Shown piece by piece: positions 10,748 through 22,569 of a DNA stretch of 64,000 nucleotides. This DNA is from Paraspadella gotoi (lineage: Eukaryota; Chaetognatha): the NCBI GenBank assembly GCA_051294375.1, contig CM119264.1, forward strand, positions 21,795,582-21,859,581, read 5' to 3'. Position numbers and translations under genes: made by a program. The stretch's first letter is position 1, and each line of letters starts with the position of its first letter. The notes beneath the pieces are model-generated. The model did no database searches. It saw only the letters and a program-made list of their open reading frames with translations, and was not told the origin of the DNA.

Positions 10748-10950
10748 TTAGAAGAGGTTGAAATTAATTTTCAACAACGGTTTATTTTATTTATAACGGA
10801 CATGTTTCGGCTTAGCTACAAGCCTTCATCAGCGTTAAAGCTAAGGCTTGTAGCTAAGCCGAAACATTTCCGTTATTAATGAAATAAAACGTTGTTGAAA
10901 ATTAATTTCAAACTCTTCTAATTGTTATTACACAACGAAACGAGAGGATT
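10748..10950 (-). mobile_element. Hammerhead-bearing palindromic element
   Basis: Two inverted arms of about 80 bp (10748-10830 and 10839-10921) begin and end with TTAGAAGAGG and its complement and share TTTCAACAACG and TTTATTTTATTT. The left arm, read on the minus strand, has a complete hammerhead core. The right arm has the matching stem II and GAAAC but lost CTGATGA at the centre. The right flank ACACAACGAAACGAGAGGATTA recurs in the related pieces near 4050 and 36020. Confidence 0.7.
10795..10836 (-). ncRNA. Hammerhead ribozyme-like motif, copy 2 (complete core)
   Basis: Minus strand: AACG (stem I, 10833-10836), CTGATGA (10826-10832), one extra A, stem II GGCTT-GTAGCT-AAGCC with five perfect pairs, GAAAC (10804-10808), AT, GTC (10799-10801), then CGTT (10795-10798), which pairs perfectly with AACG. 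Stem III would be only AC/GU around a two-base loop. ACATGT is self-complementary, so a dimer is the likelier active form, as described for Penelope-like element hammerheads. Confidence 0.7.
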
Positions 10951-11111
10951 ATACCACAAGGAAATAAAATCAAATTGAATGAATTACTTATATTTACTAC
11001 AGTAAAGCTTTTTATCCCAAACATTATAAAGGGTGAACATTTTAAAACTAATCATGTCCCAACAATACATGTATTTAATCTAATATTGATGAACCAAAAA
11101 GACGGTTCTTC

Positions 11112-14100
11112 TCAAAAGAAATATCCCCAAATGAAGATTGCGACGACACAGAGAATTAAAGCGTTGATGTTGCAGATCCACCTGGAGGTTTTGGTTTCCC
11201 TAATGGCGCGAGGCCCGCCGATAGAGGCCAGCAAAGGGCGAGGTTCCGAGACGCCGGACCGCTTCATCTCTGATACTCCGCAGATCCAGAGAGCCGCCTT
11301 TTTCCAAAAAGGAAGGCCGTCGTATGCGGCAGCGGCGTCGATCGGCTTCGGAGTCACTTCCATATTCTTAAGATAGAAAAATTGAAGAAAATGCAGAAAT
11401 TTATGGGCCGTTGGTTGTGACATCGATATTCATACCAACTTTGATTTAAAGATTAAACTGCAATGTCATTTAAAATGGAATTCAGCATAATTAAAATTAG
11501 AAAGTTGTATTTGCAAGTGACCACTCCTAGTTACTTACTTGCGCGCCCTCGCTTAGAACGGCCGTCGACTGGTGAGAGCTGGGGGCGGTGCTCCGACACT
11601 CGGCAAGGTCATTCCTTGAAGCGAATGTAGTGTTGATGATATCTCTCCGATCTGGGGCATGAGTGAGGAGTGACACGATGATGGTGACAATGAAAACGAT
11701 TACAAAAAGTATGACCCCGAAATGGAGGTAATGCACACTCGTAACGATGGACGGAGTTGGATCGGCCTTTCCGCTCAAACAGTCGGGCATGATACCAACA
11801 TAGGTGAATTCCAAAATAAACCTGTAATAATCAAAATAATGAGAAAGAAACCTTTCTTATTATCGTTTAAACAAGTGGCAGACTATACCTGGTTAGACCT
11901 ATCGCCAATCCCACCATGAGGCCCCAAAAAGCACCTGGCTCGTTGATTCGTCCCCATGAGACGCCCAGAACAAATATCGCGCAAATGGGTGGCGCCAAGT
12001 AGGATGTTATTGACTGGATGTAATCGAACAACTGGGAACCTTGCGCCGCCTGCAAATAGAGGGTAAAGAATATTAAATGCTGTGGAAATATATATTCGTC
12101 ATGATGTTTACCTCAATAATGGGAATCCATAAAATTGAAACGACGAGAAGGGCAACGACAAATATTCTACTCACGATCATCAGTTCGATCTATTAAATCA
12201 AGGAATTAGTTTCAGGGGCAAGGAAAAGCAAAGCAATGTAATGCAAAGCTGCGGTCCTCAGTCCCCACCTCAGAGGCTGTAGATCTGATTCTTCTCCAGA
12301 TGTCCATGGTGAAAATCGTGCTTGCAGAATTAAATATGGAGGTTTGTGACGACATTAAAGCGGCCATCATCACAGCCAGCATCAAACCACGGGCACCGTG
12401 GGGCATTAATTGCATCACTAAAGTAGGATACGCCAAATTCGTGCATCCCTTCAAGTGAGGTGGTACTTAAAATCTCACAATTTGAAATTGCTTAAATTGT
12501 AGCTTGATGAAAAAACTTACCTTTCTTGATCCGCAACACGCTTCACAAATGTCCGGATCGTAACAACCCACCACATCCTGGTAGAGGATTCGGGAGATCA
12601 TTCCAGGAAAAATCATCATAAAGATTGGTAAAATTTTGATGTAGCCAGCGAAGACAGTTCCGGCCTTTGCGTGAGAAAGGTTTTTCGCCGACAGCGTCCT
12701 TTGAACTATGACTGTTAGGCGGGCCAAAATTTAACAATTTTTACAATATGAAAAAGTCTGCAATAAAAGTATTTTGTCCTTTTACAACCAAATTGCCTTA
12801 TGATGTTAGATTTTGATTAAATTAATTTTCCTCATTTTAGAATTTTAATATTTAACAATGCATAAGAAATGCTTTAAAAAATTTTTAAGAAATTTAAATT
12901 TTTAAAAATAGATTCTGATAAAGATTAAAAAGTTAAATAAAGGTTAGTACTACAAATTTAGTGAAGATTGGGAGAAAGAATTTAGTAAATTACAAAAATA
13001 TAAATAATATTTCTCTCGGCCTAAAATTCCATTCTCGTTTACATTCCTACTTTATAAACAAGTAGTTCATATAAAAGTCATTGTTATTTTATTCTCGCGC
13101 TCATTATTATTATTGCATTTCCCTTCGATGTTATACTGAAATAAACTCTCGTTCATTTTATTTGGTATCGAATTCTTTTCACTAAAAATTCCGTCCTCCA
13201 CTATTTCAAAAATTTTAATGATAAATGGGCTAAAATTTAAAAAAACCTTAAAAAATCATCATCATTCATTAAATTTTCTAGTTTTGTTAATTTTCATAGA
13301 TAAATCATTAAAATTTCAAAAAAGTTGTATTAATAACCTTCATCTAACTTTTCAAGCTCTATCAGAATTTGTTAAAAAAAAATTATTAAAAAAATTTTTT
13401 GACATTTTATAGTATTCGGATAATATATAATAGCTTCCATGCGTTTAACTGTAAGATAAATATTAAATTTATTTTTATTTTTACGATCTTTAATAAACAC
13501 ATTAACAATATTTATACCGGACTTCTGTTAGTTTGTAACCTGTTCCGCCTTAATGACTGTGAAGTGCAGTTTGATTAATATGGTCACATTCAACTTTCAA
13601 TTTATTCAACGTACTATTGCTATTTTGTCGTAATATTTGTTTTTTAAATTTACAAACCCGGAATCCGATCTAACGCACCTTGATCCGTGCACCAGTACCA
13701 AGTGGCGGAAATAGTTAGTCCGAATGTTATGCCGGTCCAAGGTAACTCTGCATCAGTCACCGGCCTCATTAAGTGCATGTAATTGGAAGGAACTCCATCA
13801 AAGCATTGTGTCAAGTTCCTTTCTGGAGTGTCCGTAGGGTAAAGCGGAATAGCTCGTGGAAACAGGCGCTCCATTTCGTTGTACCCGCCGACCTTGTAAA
13901 GCGATAAAACGCCTAAGTAAATTCCGCCGATAACCATGATAAGCGTCTCCAAGGTGTCGGTGAACATCACGGCTGTCAAACCGCCGGTGATTGTGAAAAT
14001 CGCAGAAATTACGATCCTAACGATGAGAACATTGTGCAATCGGTGATGGTTGTAACTCTTCACTAAAAAGTTTCGTACTCACAGAATGACGACCGACTCG

Positions 14101-14812
14101 TATTTGCCCTGATTCAACGCCACTTTAAGAAACAAAGCGCCGGCAAACAAATTCGCAGAAATTTTTGTGAAAACATAAAGGAGAAGGGCGAGGACGGAGA
14201 GATAAACCTAACAAAGAACAAATTAAAAGGCCAACTGAATTTATTAGAAAAAAAAGTTAAACTGTGTACTCTACTGTATGCTCTTTATATACGTAGAATA
14301 ACACTCACACTGTATATGAACAAGACTTACTTGTATTCTAGTGCCGCCAAACCGCTTTTTCAAATACTCGGGCATCGTAAACACCCCGGCGGAAAGATAA
14401 ACCGGCGTGAAAATCCAGCCCAGTAGAATTAGCACGAAAACGGCGTTCAATTCGAACATGTAGACCGCCAAGCCTGAAGCAGCCGCCGTGCCTGCTAAGC
14501 CTGCAATAATGAAAATTGCTGTTAGAAGGCTCAGCAATCACCAAACAGAGCGCGATCTATGTAGAGTCGTGGCTTACCGATGAAATGCTCGGATCCGATG
14601 CAGGAAGAAAAGAGGGATGCTCCAACCAGCAGCCAGTGCATGCTTTGACCGCCAAGGAAGAACCCATCGACGGAGCCGCGATTTTTCAGCGACGACAAGA
14701 TCCCCACGACGATGATGACAACGAAGTACAGAACGATGACGAGCAGGTCAGACCAGTGAAGATTACCGACGTCGCCCTCCCAGGCATCCGGAAGCGAAGG
14801 ACAAGTGGCCAT
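11112..14812 (-). CDS. SLC5-family sodium/solute cotransporter (SGLT-like)
   Basis: Plasma-membrane Na+-driven symporter, most likely for glucose or a related small solute. Starts [16 protein letters not shown] at 14812. The first helix is [19 protein letters not shown], followed by the family signature [21 protein letters not shown] and the GSEHFIGLAGT joint. Then come [40 protein letters not shown] and [12 protein letters not shown], the extracellular loop with NLTQCFDG, and the Cys-rich [14 protein letters not shown] loop seen in SGLT1-like members. Later parts are [21 protein letters not shown], then [15 protein letters not shown]. The tail closes with a final helix and GYFF. About nine exons and 650-690 residues. 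Substrate cannot be read from the sequence; SGLT1/2/4/5 or SMIT-like are all possible. Confidence 0.92.
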
Positions 14813-15570
14813 CGTAGCCGAAGGTTGTGGCTTTTCTGTAACGTAGGATTTAAGGCTATGTCATTGTATACCATTTCAATTCTTAGAAGTATTCAAAATA
14901 ACGTAAGCCTTACCAGAAATCCGAAAATGGAGTGTAGAGCGTATATCACAGAAACGCTGTTATGCATTGACTAGATAATAGGCACTGGTTTGAGTATAAA
15001 GTCATTACTATCAGAGAAAATCACGGGGATATTACAAAAATATCCTTTGAACAATGTAAATCTGCAAAAGGTGCTAATAAGAAATCAAAAACGATTGTAA
15101 AAATGCAGAAAACTAATCTATTATTCCGTGTAAAATTACAGATTAAATATAAATCCAAAGTAAACAAGATAAATTGGACGGATTGATGACCGCGCTTTCA
15201 AAAAAAAATTTCACAATTTCAAGATTCATTTATTTTGCAGCGTTTTCTCGTACATTTTGCTTCATTAAGGTTACACAAATTTTTTTTTTCTCGTCGAATT
15301 GAGAGAAAAAGCCAAATTTTACTGAAACTCAGCGGGAGTGCTTCGGAACCCACACTAATTTCGAGCAAATATAAGCCACTTAACGAAAGTGTATGTTTAA
15401 GATCACGAGTGGTATTCTAATTAATCTATCGACAAAATCACAAAGCCTGGAAACTAAAGTCTTTCAAAGTACTTTCAAAATACATAGGAAATAGGTTCTT
15501 CCCTTCAAGCAGGCGGATGACAAAAAATGTTTTGAGAGGCTACTATTGTTATATATATACTTTAGTATAC
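14813..15570. other. Spacer between the SLC5 gene and DYNLT2B
   Basis: Contains the SLC5 promoter side and the DYNLT2B 3' untranslated region. Plus-strand open frames here are partly antisense to SLC5 exon 1. Nothing else recognised. Confidence 0.35.
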
Positions 15571-17598
15571 CTAATACACAAACGATCCAAAAGCAGAGGC
15601 AACGCAAAATAAGTTTTCGTTCATGTAAACATCAGATGCGAATCCGTCGGTGTCGCTGTCCCAAAAACACTTGGCCGTCGACTTGACTCCTTCGCCGCGT
15701 TGTTCCCCAATCATCACCTATAACCAGGATACGTCAGAGGAGTTGTATGAAGAAGAGGCTCTCGAAATTGCTATGGTAGTCTTTATTGTACCTGAACAAC
15801 GAACTTATAGCGCTCAAAACCGAGATCTTTCATTCTACTCTTTATATCTTCCGAAACGTCGTAGCACCAACCGGACACTTCTTTGTCGTCGTACTGCTTG
15901 CGCCCTTCGAAAAATTCCTGCAAGACCTGTGTAGTAAGGCGTAGTGAAAGTTACATACAAAAATTCTAAAAGTCAATTATGAACAACATCAGTGAATATT
16001 AATTTGTAAAAAAATTAATTTTATGTTTTTTAATTTTTGCAGTAGGCTATATTTATATATAGTACTAACCTTATAAAATCGAAAAATTTCAAAATAGGCT
16101 TTTCTTAATTTTGATTGCAGATTTGAATTCCTCGTAAAAAGTTGATAAAAGAAAATATAAGTCATTTTTAAAAATTCTTTCATTAAGTGGGTTAAAAATT
16201 AAAAAAACTATATTTAATATGGAAAAAGTAAATTTTCAGCTTAAAATATAGCTTTTTTCATTTTTGACCCACTTAATGAAGGAATTTTTCAAAAAGAGTT
16301 ATATATCTTTTTGTCAACTTTTTATGACGAATCCAAATCTGCAAAAAAATCTTACAAAAAACTGTTTTGAAATTTTAACATTTATTGGTCTAGTACTAGT
16401 ATAAATATGGCCTACTGCGTAAATTGTAAAATTTATTATAATTTATTTTATTACATAAATGTTCATTAATATAATGTTGTTCGTTCTTCACTTTTAGAAT
16501 TTTAATTAAAGTTAAATTTAGAAAATTTACTACGCCTTACTGTGTAGTAGGGTGGAGTGACGAAAAGATTGAGCGATGGAACAATTTTTTTTTTACTACC
16601 TTTGTATATGTAATAAAAAATAATTCGGCCCTTTTTCCAAAAAAAATTGTATAACAGTATCATTAATTGAATTTTTTTTATAATAATATCCCTATAAAAT
16701 CATAAAATTTCAAAATCATATTTTTTTAATTTTAAGAACAGTTTCGGATTCGCCGAAAAAAAACTGAAAAACTTTTGTAAATATGTTATATGATATTTTT
16801 AGGTTAAATCTGCGAAAAATGACCAAAACGTTTTATAATATAATAGTTTCTACTACAAAGCATAAAAAAGTAAAGAATTTGATCTTTTTTTTTCAATTTT
16901 TGACGCGGAAGACATTAAAATTTTTAATAACATATTTTATATTTTTGATCTAATTTTTTATGAAGAATCAGAATCTTTAATAAAAATTTATAAAAAATTA
17001 TTTTAAAAATTTATGATTTTATAAGGATATTATGATAAATAGGCGTAACCGCAGTCAATGGGGTGAGTCAAAAAGTTAGAGTGAATACATGCTCAAACGA
17101 CATATTTAGACATTTTTAAGAATACTTTCAACGGACAAAAAATTTCTAATATGGCTCTATACCCTAATAATTATTTTTTTAATTTTTATTTATAGATAAG
17201 AAAGCCAAACATTTTTAATTTTAAGACCAGATTTAGATAGCTCATAAAAAGTTATCTACACAAAGTATAATTCTTTTTTAAATTATTTTTACGATAAGTG
17301 TATCAAAAATAAGAAAAATTGTAAAAAATTATAATCATCATTATCTTTCGATGATTTTATCAGTTTTTTAAATTTATGTTCCCCAGTGCTCCACTCTCCT
17401 GTGCAGTGTGCAATCGAAAATAAAATCATTTAGATATAACCTTATTACATATTTTGTCGCGCATTCAAATACTTCTCTGATAGTCTCCTTAACGATAGAA
17501 CTTTTGAATTTTTGTTCGAAGGGGGGGCGAAGTTGGTATTTGCGTTGAACGTCATCCTCGTCATCTGACGCCGTCGACTTTTGAGCCGCGACACTCAT
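15571..17598 (-). CDS. DYNLT2B: Dynein light chain Tctex-type 2B
   Basis: Light chain of cytoplasmic dynein-2, the retrograde motor of intraflagellar transport. Three exons: about 17447-17598 (MSVAAQKSTASDDEDDVQRK, then YQLRPPFEQKFKSSIVKETI), about 15790-15926 (VLQEFFEGRKQYDDKEVSGW to ERYKFVVQ), and about 15571-15718 (VMIGEQRGEG, CFWDSDTDGFASDVYMNENL, then FCVASAFGSFVY and stop). The YQLRP...F start and the last two blocks are typical of the TCTEX1D2 subfamily. About 145 residues. Intron 1 (about 1.5 kb) holds a MITE whose target duplication includes the 3' splice site of exon 2. Exon 1 has a frameshifted twin at about 22170-22320. Confidence 0.92.
15935..16539. mobile_element. Palindromic MITE family 1, complete hAT-like copy
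   Basis: A 605-bp foldback. It starts TAAGGCGTAGT and ends ACTACGCCTTA. The two arms mirror each other through CTAAAAGT..GAACAAC and GCAGTAGGC..ATATTTATA towards a centre near 16230. It is flanked on both sides by CTGTGTAG (15927-15934 and 16540-16547), a perfect 8-bp target duplication that fits the hAT pattern nTnnnnAn. Termini fit the hAT rule YARNG. No coding capacity. Other copies: 3787-4140 and 51456-51986. Confidence 0.88.
17034..17380 (+). repeat. Interspersed A/T-rich repeat family 2
   Basis: Begins ATAGGCGTAACCGCAGTCAA and includes AGTTATCTACACAAAGTATA. Related copies: 28430-28860, 24420-24720 (right part), about 13205-13420 (weak) and 36140-36260 (reversed). The piece at 17281-17350 is also the left edge of the segmental duplication. 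No coding capacity. Confidence 0.65.
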
Positions 17599-17850
17599 AG
17601 TTCTTAGTTTACAAGACACATTACAACAACACTAGTGCGAAAGAAAAGCATATAAAAACTAAAGTTCTAATAATTCGTGCGTGTAAATATGTAAATATGG
17701 GCACAATCACAGCGATGGAATGAAATACTACATAATTTTTTTTTACGACCCAAAATAACCAGAGAAAAATTATTACCAATAAGAAAAGGAATCTTATCAT
17801 CATTATTAGCGTAAAAGGCACAAGTCGCTTGGGCTGGGTTAAGAAATATT

Positions 17851-18536
17851 TTAATAATAGTGTTTCTTGTGCTTGTGAAGTTTTTTCTGTTGTTTCTTCC
17901 ATTTTTTGTGCTCGTCATCGGAAGAGTCTGAAGAAGAGGAAGAGCTGCTGCTGCTTTTTCCGTGATGTTTTTTTTTCATCATCTTTTTTTGCTTTTTAGC
18001 CATTTTTTTCGCCATTTTAGGATCCATTCCAGCCATTGCCATGCCAGCGCCGACCCCCACTGGACCGCCCACAGGATATCCTAGATACAAAGTTATTTTT
18101 CATTGATGAATTACATGAAAGTTAAGAAACTTCAATATAACCTGGTGCCATTCCGTGACCCGGTGGGTAAGATGCTCCAGGCGCAGGTCGAGGGTAACCC
18201 CCAGCCGCTGGAGGATAGCCACTTGGAGCAGAAGGATATCCTCCTGCAGCAGGAGGGTATCCACCAGGCGGAGGAGGGTATCCACCAGGCGGAGGAGGGT
18301 ATCCACCAGGCGGAGGAGGATAGCCCCCAGGCGCAGGAGGGTGGACCCCGCCAAGTGGCGGATATCCCCCAGGAGCCTGATATTCGGAAGCTGGAGGGTA
18401 ACCAGTGCTCGCTGGAAACACCGCTGGCGGGAGAGGCTGGCCGGGCATCATAGGATTGTAGGGCGGAGCTCCAGGCGCTGGTGGAGGCACTTGACCAGGC
18501 CCCGGTGGGTATGGTTGATAAGACATCACAAAGCTT
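17851..18536 (-). CDS. Gly-Tyr-Pro-Pro repeat protein with polybasic tail
   Basis: Not assigned to a named family. Two exons: 18536 to about 18140 and about 18080 to 17851. The first starts MSYQPYPPGPGQVPPPAPG and has a run of about ten GYPP-type repeats (PGGYPPPPGGYPPP), all low complexity. The second is Gly/Met-rich (GVGAGMAMAGMDPKMAKK), then Lys-rich, then nine Ser, an acidic DSSDDEHKK stretch and a Lys/His end KKLHKHKKHYY. About 200 residues, no membrane helix. The layout recalls XYPPX/GYPP-rich proteins whose basic tails can bind acidic partners, but that is analogy only. The start at 18536 is chosen because the repeat domain begins there. A copy with many single-base indels lies at 22580-23270. 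Confidence 0.75.
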
Positions 18537-18695
18537 GGAACACAAAAACCTTTTTTCTCTTGAGAAAAAAAAATTCGGTTGAACAATGTAAAAAACATTT
18601 TAGGAAAATATCATTCGTAAATTTTGATATCATTAACGAAAAACTTCAACAAAACGGAATGCATTCATTTTTAGCAAAAACAATTTTAACGAAAA

Positions 18696-21486
18696 TCACT
18701 CCAACATGGCAACAAGTGCGTTAAAAAATTTAGCTTTGTGCTTAGTCTTTATCTCAAAGATATTAGTGTCAAAGAAGTTGTAACTTGCTTCGGCCTCTGT
18801 TTTGTCGACGGCCTGCTGAAAGGCCTTGCCAAAAAAATTTTTCTTCTCCTCAGCAACTCCGAGAGGCGGAATCCCCACCACGACGCAAACCTCTTCCTCT
18901 TGAGTCTGGGTGACGCTGTCCCGGGCGGAAATCGTCAGGGGACGGGGAACCTGCGGCATGAAGGGGTCCAGCGAAAGTACAAGTTTTTATCAACGAATAA
19001 GAAAAATTAAAAAACATACCACGACAATGAGAGGGAGGTTTTTGAATTTGCTACGATACTTTCCGCCGAGTTTGACAAAGGCTTGAAGAAGAAAATTGGC
19101 GAGACGGACGATGCCGAGTTGATGAGATATGACGGCAAGACCGGGCGCGCCTTGTTCGATCTAAAATTAAAAGACGGGGTTAAATTAAGAGGGTTTTAAT
19201 TCAACTTAACAAGACCAATTCCCGACCTGCGCGTAAAGGAAAGGGCCGGAGTTGACGATCTGTCCTAAATCGACGCATTGTTGAATGGTGTCGCGCACAA
19301 ACTCGGCATGCGTCACTGCCAGAGCTAAACCCTTGTCCAGGATATCTGGCTTTGACCGATGGTTCAGGCAATCCATCGCCAGGAGGAATAAGTCTTTCTG
19401 ACCGCTGGGGACGTTGGTGTCACTGACGTGAAGATATATTTTTATAATTACTAGTCAAATTAAATGAGCAATTGAGCAATCAGATCTATATCAAATAGGT
19501 TCGGGTAACATAAAATAAACGAGACTGAGAGAGTCTTGATTATAAGCTTGCAGGGACCTGCTATGTCATTATCTTGTGTCCAAAGTCAGGGGCAAGATAG
19601 CTTATTTATTAAATGAATGGATAATTTTTATAATGGTTGTACCAATTTCATAATAAAATAAAAATCGGCAGGGCTCGTCAGTCAATAAAGCCTCAAAAAA
19701 TTTGTCATACCCCTCTCTCACCCGCTTGTCCGCAGGGGCGAGCCGGTCTCGATTATGGCGTTGGCGGCGAGGACGACGTCAGCGGCGGAGAAGCGGTGTT
19801 TGAACCCGAACTGCGCCACGAAGGTGGGGAATAGGAGATTGGCAATGTTGAACTTGGCGCCGCCCTCGGAGATCATTTGTTTGACTTCGGCGCGAACCGA
19901 GTAGTCCATCGAATTGTACTTTTGTTTACACTGGACAAGAGGAAGGCCGATGGCGGCGAGAAACTCGTGGAGAAGCGATTGGCCTGACAGATGAGACCGT
20001 GATTAAGCGGGAGTTAGATAAAGTTACTAGATTTTTAAAATTTTAAGGTAATTCCACTACCTTTAAGTTTCCAAACTTTAAATTGGCAGGCGGTGACCGG
20101 CGAGTGGGTGAGGGAATCGTAGACAGTCCAGTGACGGTATAGGTGAAGATTCAAATCTTCCTCAAAGGATATTCGAAGGCAGTTGATCGACATTCCTTTG
20201 TTTATAAAGAACGAAGTCACAATCATATCTTGTAAAAATGAACGCCTCCAAAACAAAAGCAGAATCCAAGTTCCTCTTACCCGCTGCAGTTTGCTCTTCT
20301 CTGTTTCCGGCGTTAAGTCGTGATACGTGACTCTGAAGAGTTCCGTGAACCACTTCGCAATACGTATCTTGATCCACTACGAACAAAGAAAAATATCGTT
20401 ATACAAAATATCTTATAACCAGACGTCCGTTAAGCCCCTTCAGTCCTCGCCTTTGGACGACACAAATTGATCGGTAACACCGACGATGGCCATCCACAAC
20501 AATTCGTTGTTGTCCTTCGACATCTTTCTCGCGAGATCGTAAACGACAAGCGCCGAGGAATGTCCTGTTTACAAAAGAAGGGTGGAAAATGGTGACTTTA
20601 AAAACAAAATACGTCAAAACAAATAAGCACACACACACACCCGTAAACGTAAACTGCTCGTACTCAAAGAGAATCTTGACTTTGTTCTGCTCCCAAACTC
20701 TCCGCAATTGCTTTCTGGCGATCTTTGCCTCCAATCGGCCAAGACGATCCCCGCCATCTCCGTCTTCGTCCTCGTTTTCGACGTCGTCGTCGTCGTCATC
20801 GCGGAAGACGTCGTCAAACTCTGGATACTCGATTTTATCTTTTTCGTAAAGAAGCAGCTTTACTTGTCGGGAATTGTAGATGTTGCAGACGTCGATCGGG
20901 CGGTGACTGAAAAACAAAGGGAAACAAACGGAATATTTCAATCCATCAGTCATGGTACTGAAAGATAAACTAATAAAATGACTGAAAAAACCTGTCGACG
21001 ATGTAAAAAACAACGTCATCTGACTGTTGCAAGGTTTCCACGACGTCGATTGACGCGCCGCAGTTTATCAGCACCACGTGTTGAACCTTTGAAAAAGAGA
21101 TTTATCCAATATCCAGTTGCAATACTGCCCGGAATCGTGGCACTTGTCGGGTATCGAGGAAAACTCACCTGCTCGATGTGCTCCTCAACGCATTTTAATA
21201 AATCCAAAGGACCGGATATTGGAACGATAGTGTACCTGAGAACGCAAGGTTTTCAGTACTAACCATGCCCGAATCAAATATTTAGTTAAAACGACTTCGA
21301 AGATATTTTCGTTTATGAATTTGCAGTCGTAAAATTTTTTTTTAACAACCTGACGTGGTCAATCTGAAAGAGCGTTTGAAGAATCCTGGAGGCGCAGAGA
21401 GCGTCAACGTCGATTCCAACCAGAACGAGGACGTGCTCGTGCAGAAGAGGCACGTAAAACTCTTGTATGGGGTCTGTGATAATCAT
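18696..21486 (-). CDS. CDC45: Cell division control protein 45
   Basis: Subunit of the CMG (CDC45-MCM-GINS) replicative helicase. About ten exons, starting MIITDPIQEFYVPLLHEH at 21486. The DHH-phosphoesterase-like core is GIDVDALCASRILQTLFQ, then VLINCGASIDV, then VFYIVDSHRPIDVCNIYN. A long acidic insert follows (EYPEFDDVFRDDDDDD and EDEDGDGG), typical of the family. Later blocks are SFEEDLNLHLYRHWTVYDSL, KFNIANLLFPTFVAQFGF, FLLAMDCLNHRSKPD, GLALAVTHAEFV and IVVMDPFMPQVPRPL, ending FFNALVAMLE. The stop lies 160 bp upstream of the Gly-Tyr-Pro gene's start. Its last exons are duplicated at 23428-24180. An intron near 19500-19680 holds repeat family 3. Confidence 0.94.
19505..19665 (+). repeat. 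Interspersed repeat family 3, copy 2 (in CDC45 intron)
   Basis: Shares GAGACTGAGAGAGTCTTGAT, GGGCAAGATAGCTTATTTAT and ATGAATGGATAATTTTTATA with the other copies. The copy at 24240-24400 is identical because it lies in the duplicated segment. Confidence 0.75.
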
Positions 21487-21992
21487 ATTATCTTCAAAGT
21501 CACGTTGTCACTGATCACGTTTATTCATTGTGAAGTAATTTGGCAAGCTGAAACAGATCGAAAAACAACTTTAAATGAAAAAGTGTTCATCGCAAATTAA
21601 GAAGGGCTAAATTTTACACTCGGCGACCGCGGTTTTGGCGGCTTTTGAAAAATTATTTAAAAATACTTATTTTTAAAAAAAATTTTAAAAAATATTACCT
21701 TATTACCCTAACTTTAAACCTTCCTAACCCTAACCACCCTTAACCCTTCCTAACCCCGGTCGGCGAAAGTAACCCGAAAAATTATTATTACATTCTTCGT
21801 CTTCTACATTAAAAACCTAAAAAAGTAGAGGTATAGTCTATTGTCATTGTTTATTACGTATGGAGATAAGAAGCTTCCTGGACTGAAGATGGAACTGAAA
21901 CTATGGAAGGGGGACAAAGCTGGTAACCAGGAAACTCAAAGTCAAGATGATACATATTGTTATTTCGAGCTTTCATTTCGTTGCGTTTGAAA
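21487..21992. other. Upstream spacer of CDC45 with telomere-like tract
   Basis: Should hold the CDC45 promoter. At 21700-21760 lies a C-rich run with CCCTAACTTT, CCTAACCCTAACCACCC and CTTAACCC, a degenerate TTAGGG array on the minus strand. No gene recognised. Confidence 0.45.
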
Positions 21993-22077
21993 TTAGAATT
22001 AAGCAAAATTGTTTATTTTGTTAACAGACAACGAGTTATAAACAATTTCGTTAATAAACAATTTCGCTTAATTCTAA
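21993..22077. repeat. Short inverted repeat at a duplication junction
   Basis: Arms TTAGAATTAAGCAAAATTG and CAATTTCGCTTAATTCTAA match at all but one base over 23 bp around a 39-bp centre. The right arm ends where similarity to the 17.3-kb segment starts. Confidence 0.7.
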
Positions 22078-22164
22078 AAATATTTTTACGATAAGTGTAT
22101 CAAAAATAAGAAAATTGTAAAAAATTATCATATCATTATCAATATAATATTCATTTAGATATAA

Positions 22165-22322
22165 CCTTATTACATATTTTGTCGCGCATTCAAATACTTC
22201 TCTGATAGTCTCCTTAACGATAGAACTTTTGAATTTTTGTTCGAAGGGGGCGGCGAAGTTGGTATTTGCGTTGAACGTCATCCTCGTCATCTGACGCCGT
22301 CGACTTTTGAGCCGCGACACTC
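22165..22322 (-). pseudogene. DYNLT2B exon 1 duplicate, frameshifted
   Basis: Matches DYNLT2B exon 1 including the donor site, but has one extra base in the C run of the LRPP codons (CGCCGCCCCC against CGCCCCCCC). Exons 2 and 3 are absent downstream, so it cannot make the protein. Confidence 0.8.
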
Positions 22323-22569
22323 ATAGTTCTTAGTTTACAAGACACATTCAACAACACTAGTGCGAAAGAAAAGCATATAAAAAACTAAAGTTCTAATAAT
22401 TCGTGCGTGTAAATATGTAAATATGGGCACAATCACAGCGATGGAATGAAATACTACATAATTTTTTTTACGACCCAAAATAACCAGAGAAAAATTATTA
22501 CCAATAAGAAAAGGAATCTTATCATCATTATTAGCGTAAAAGGCACAAGTCGCTTGGGCTGGGTTAAGA

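Noticed and set aside
18103-18724. Plus-strand Arg-rich and Gln/Glu-rich frames
   Set aside because: They are antisense to the Gly-Tyr-Pro repeat exon, where repeats keep all frames open.
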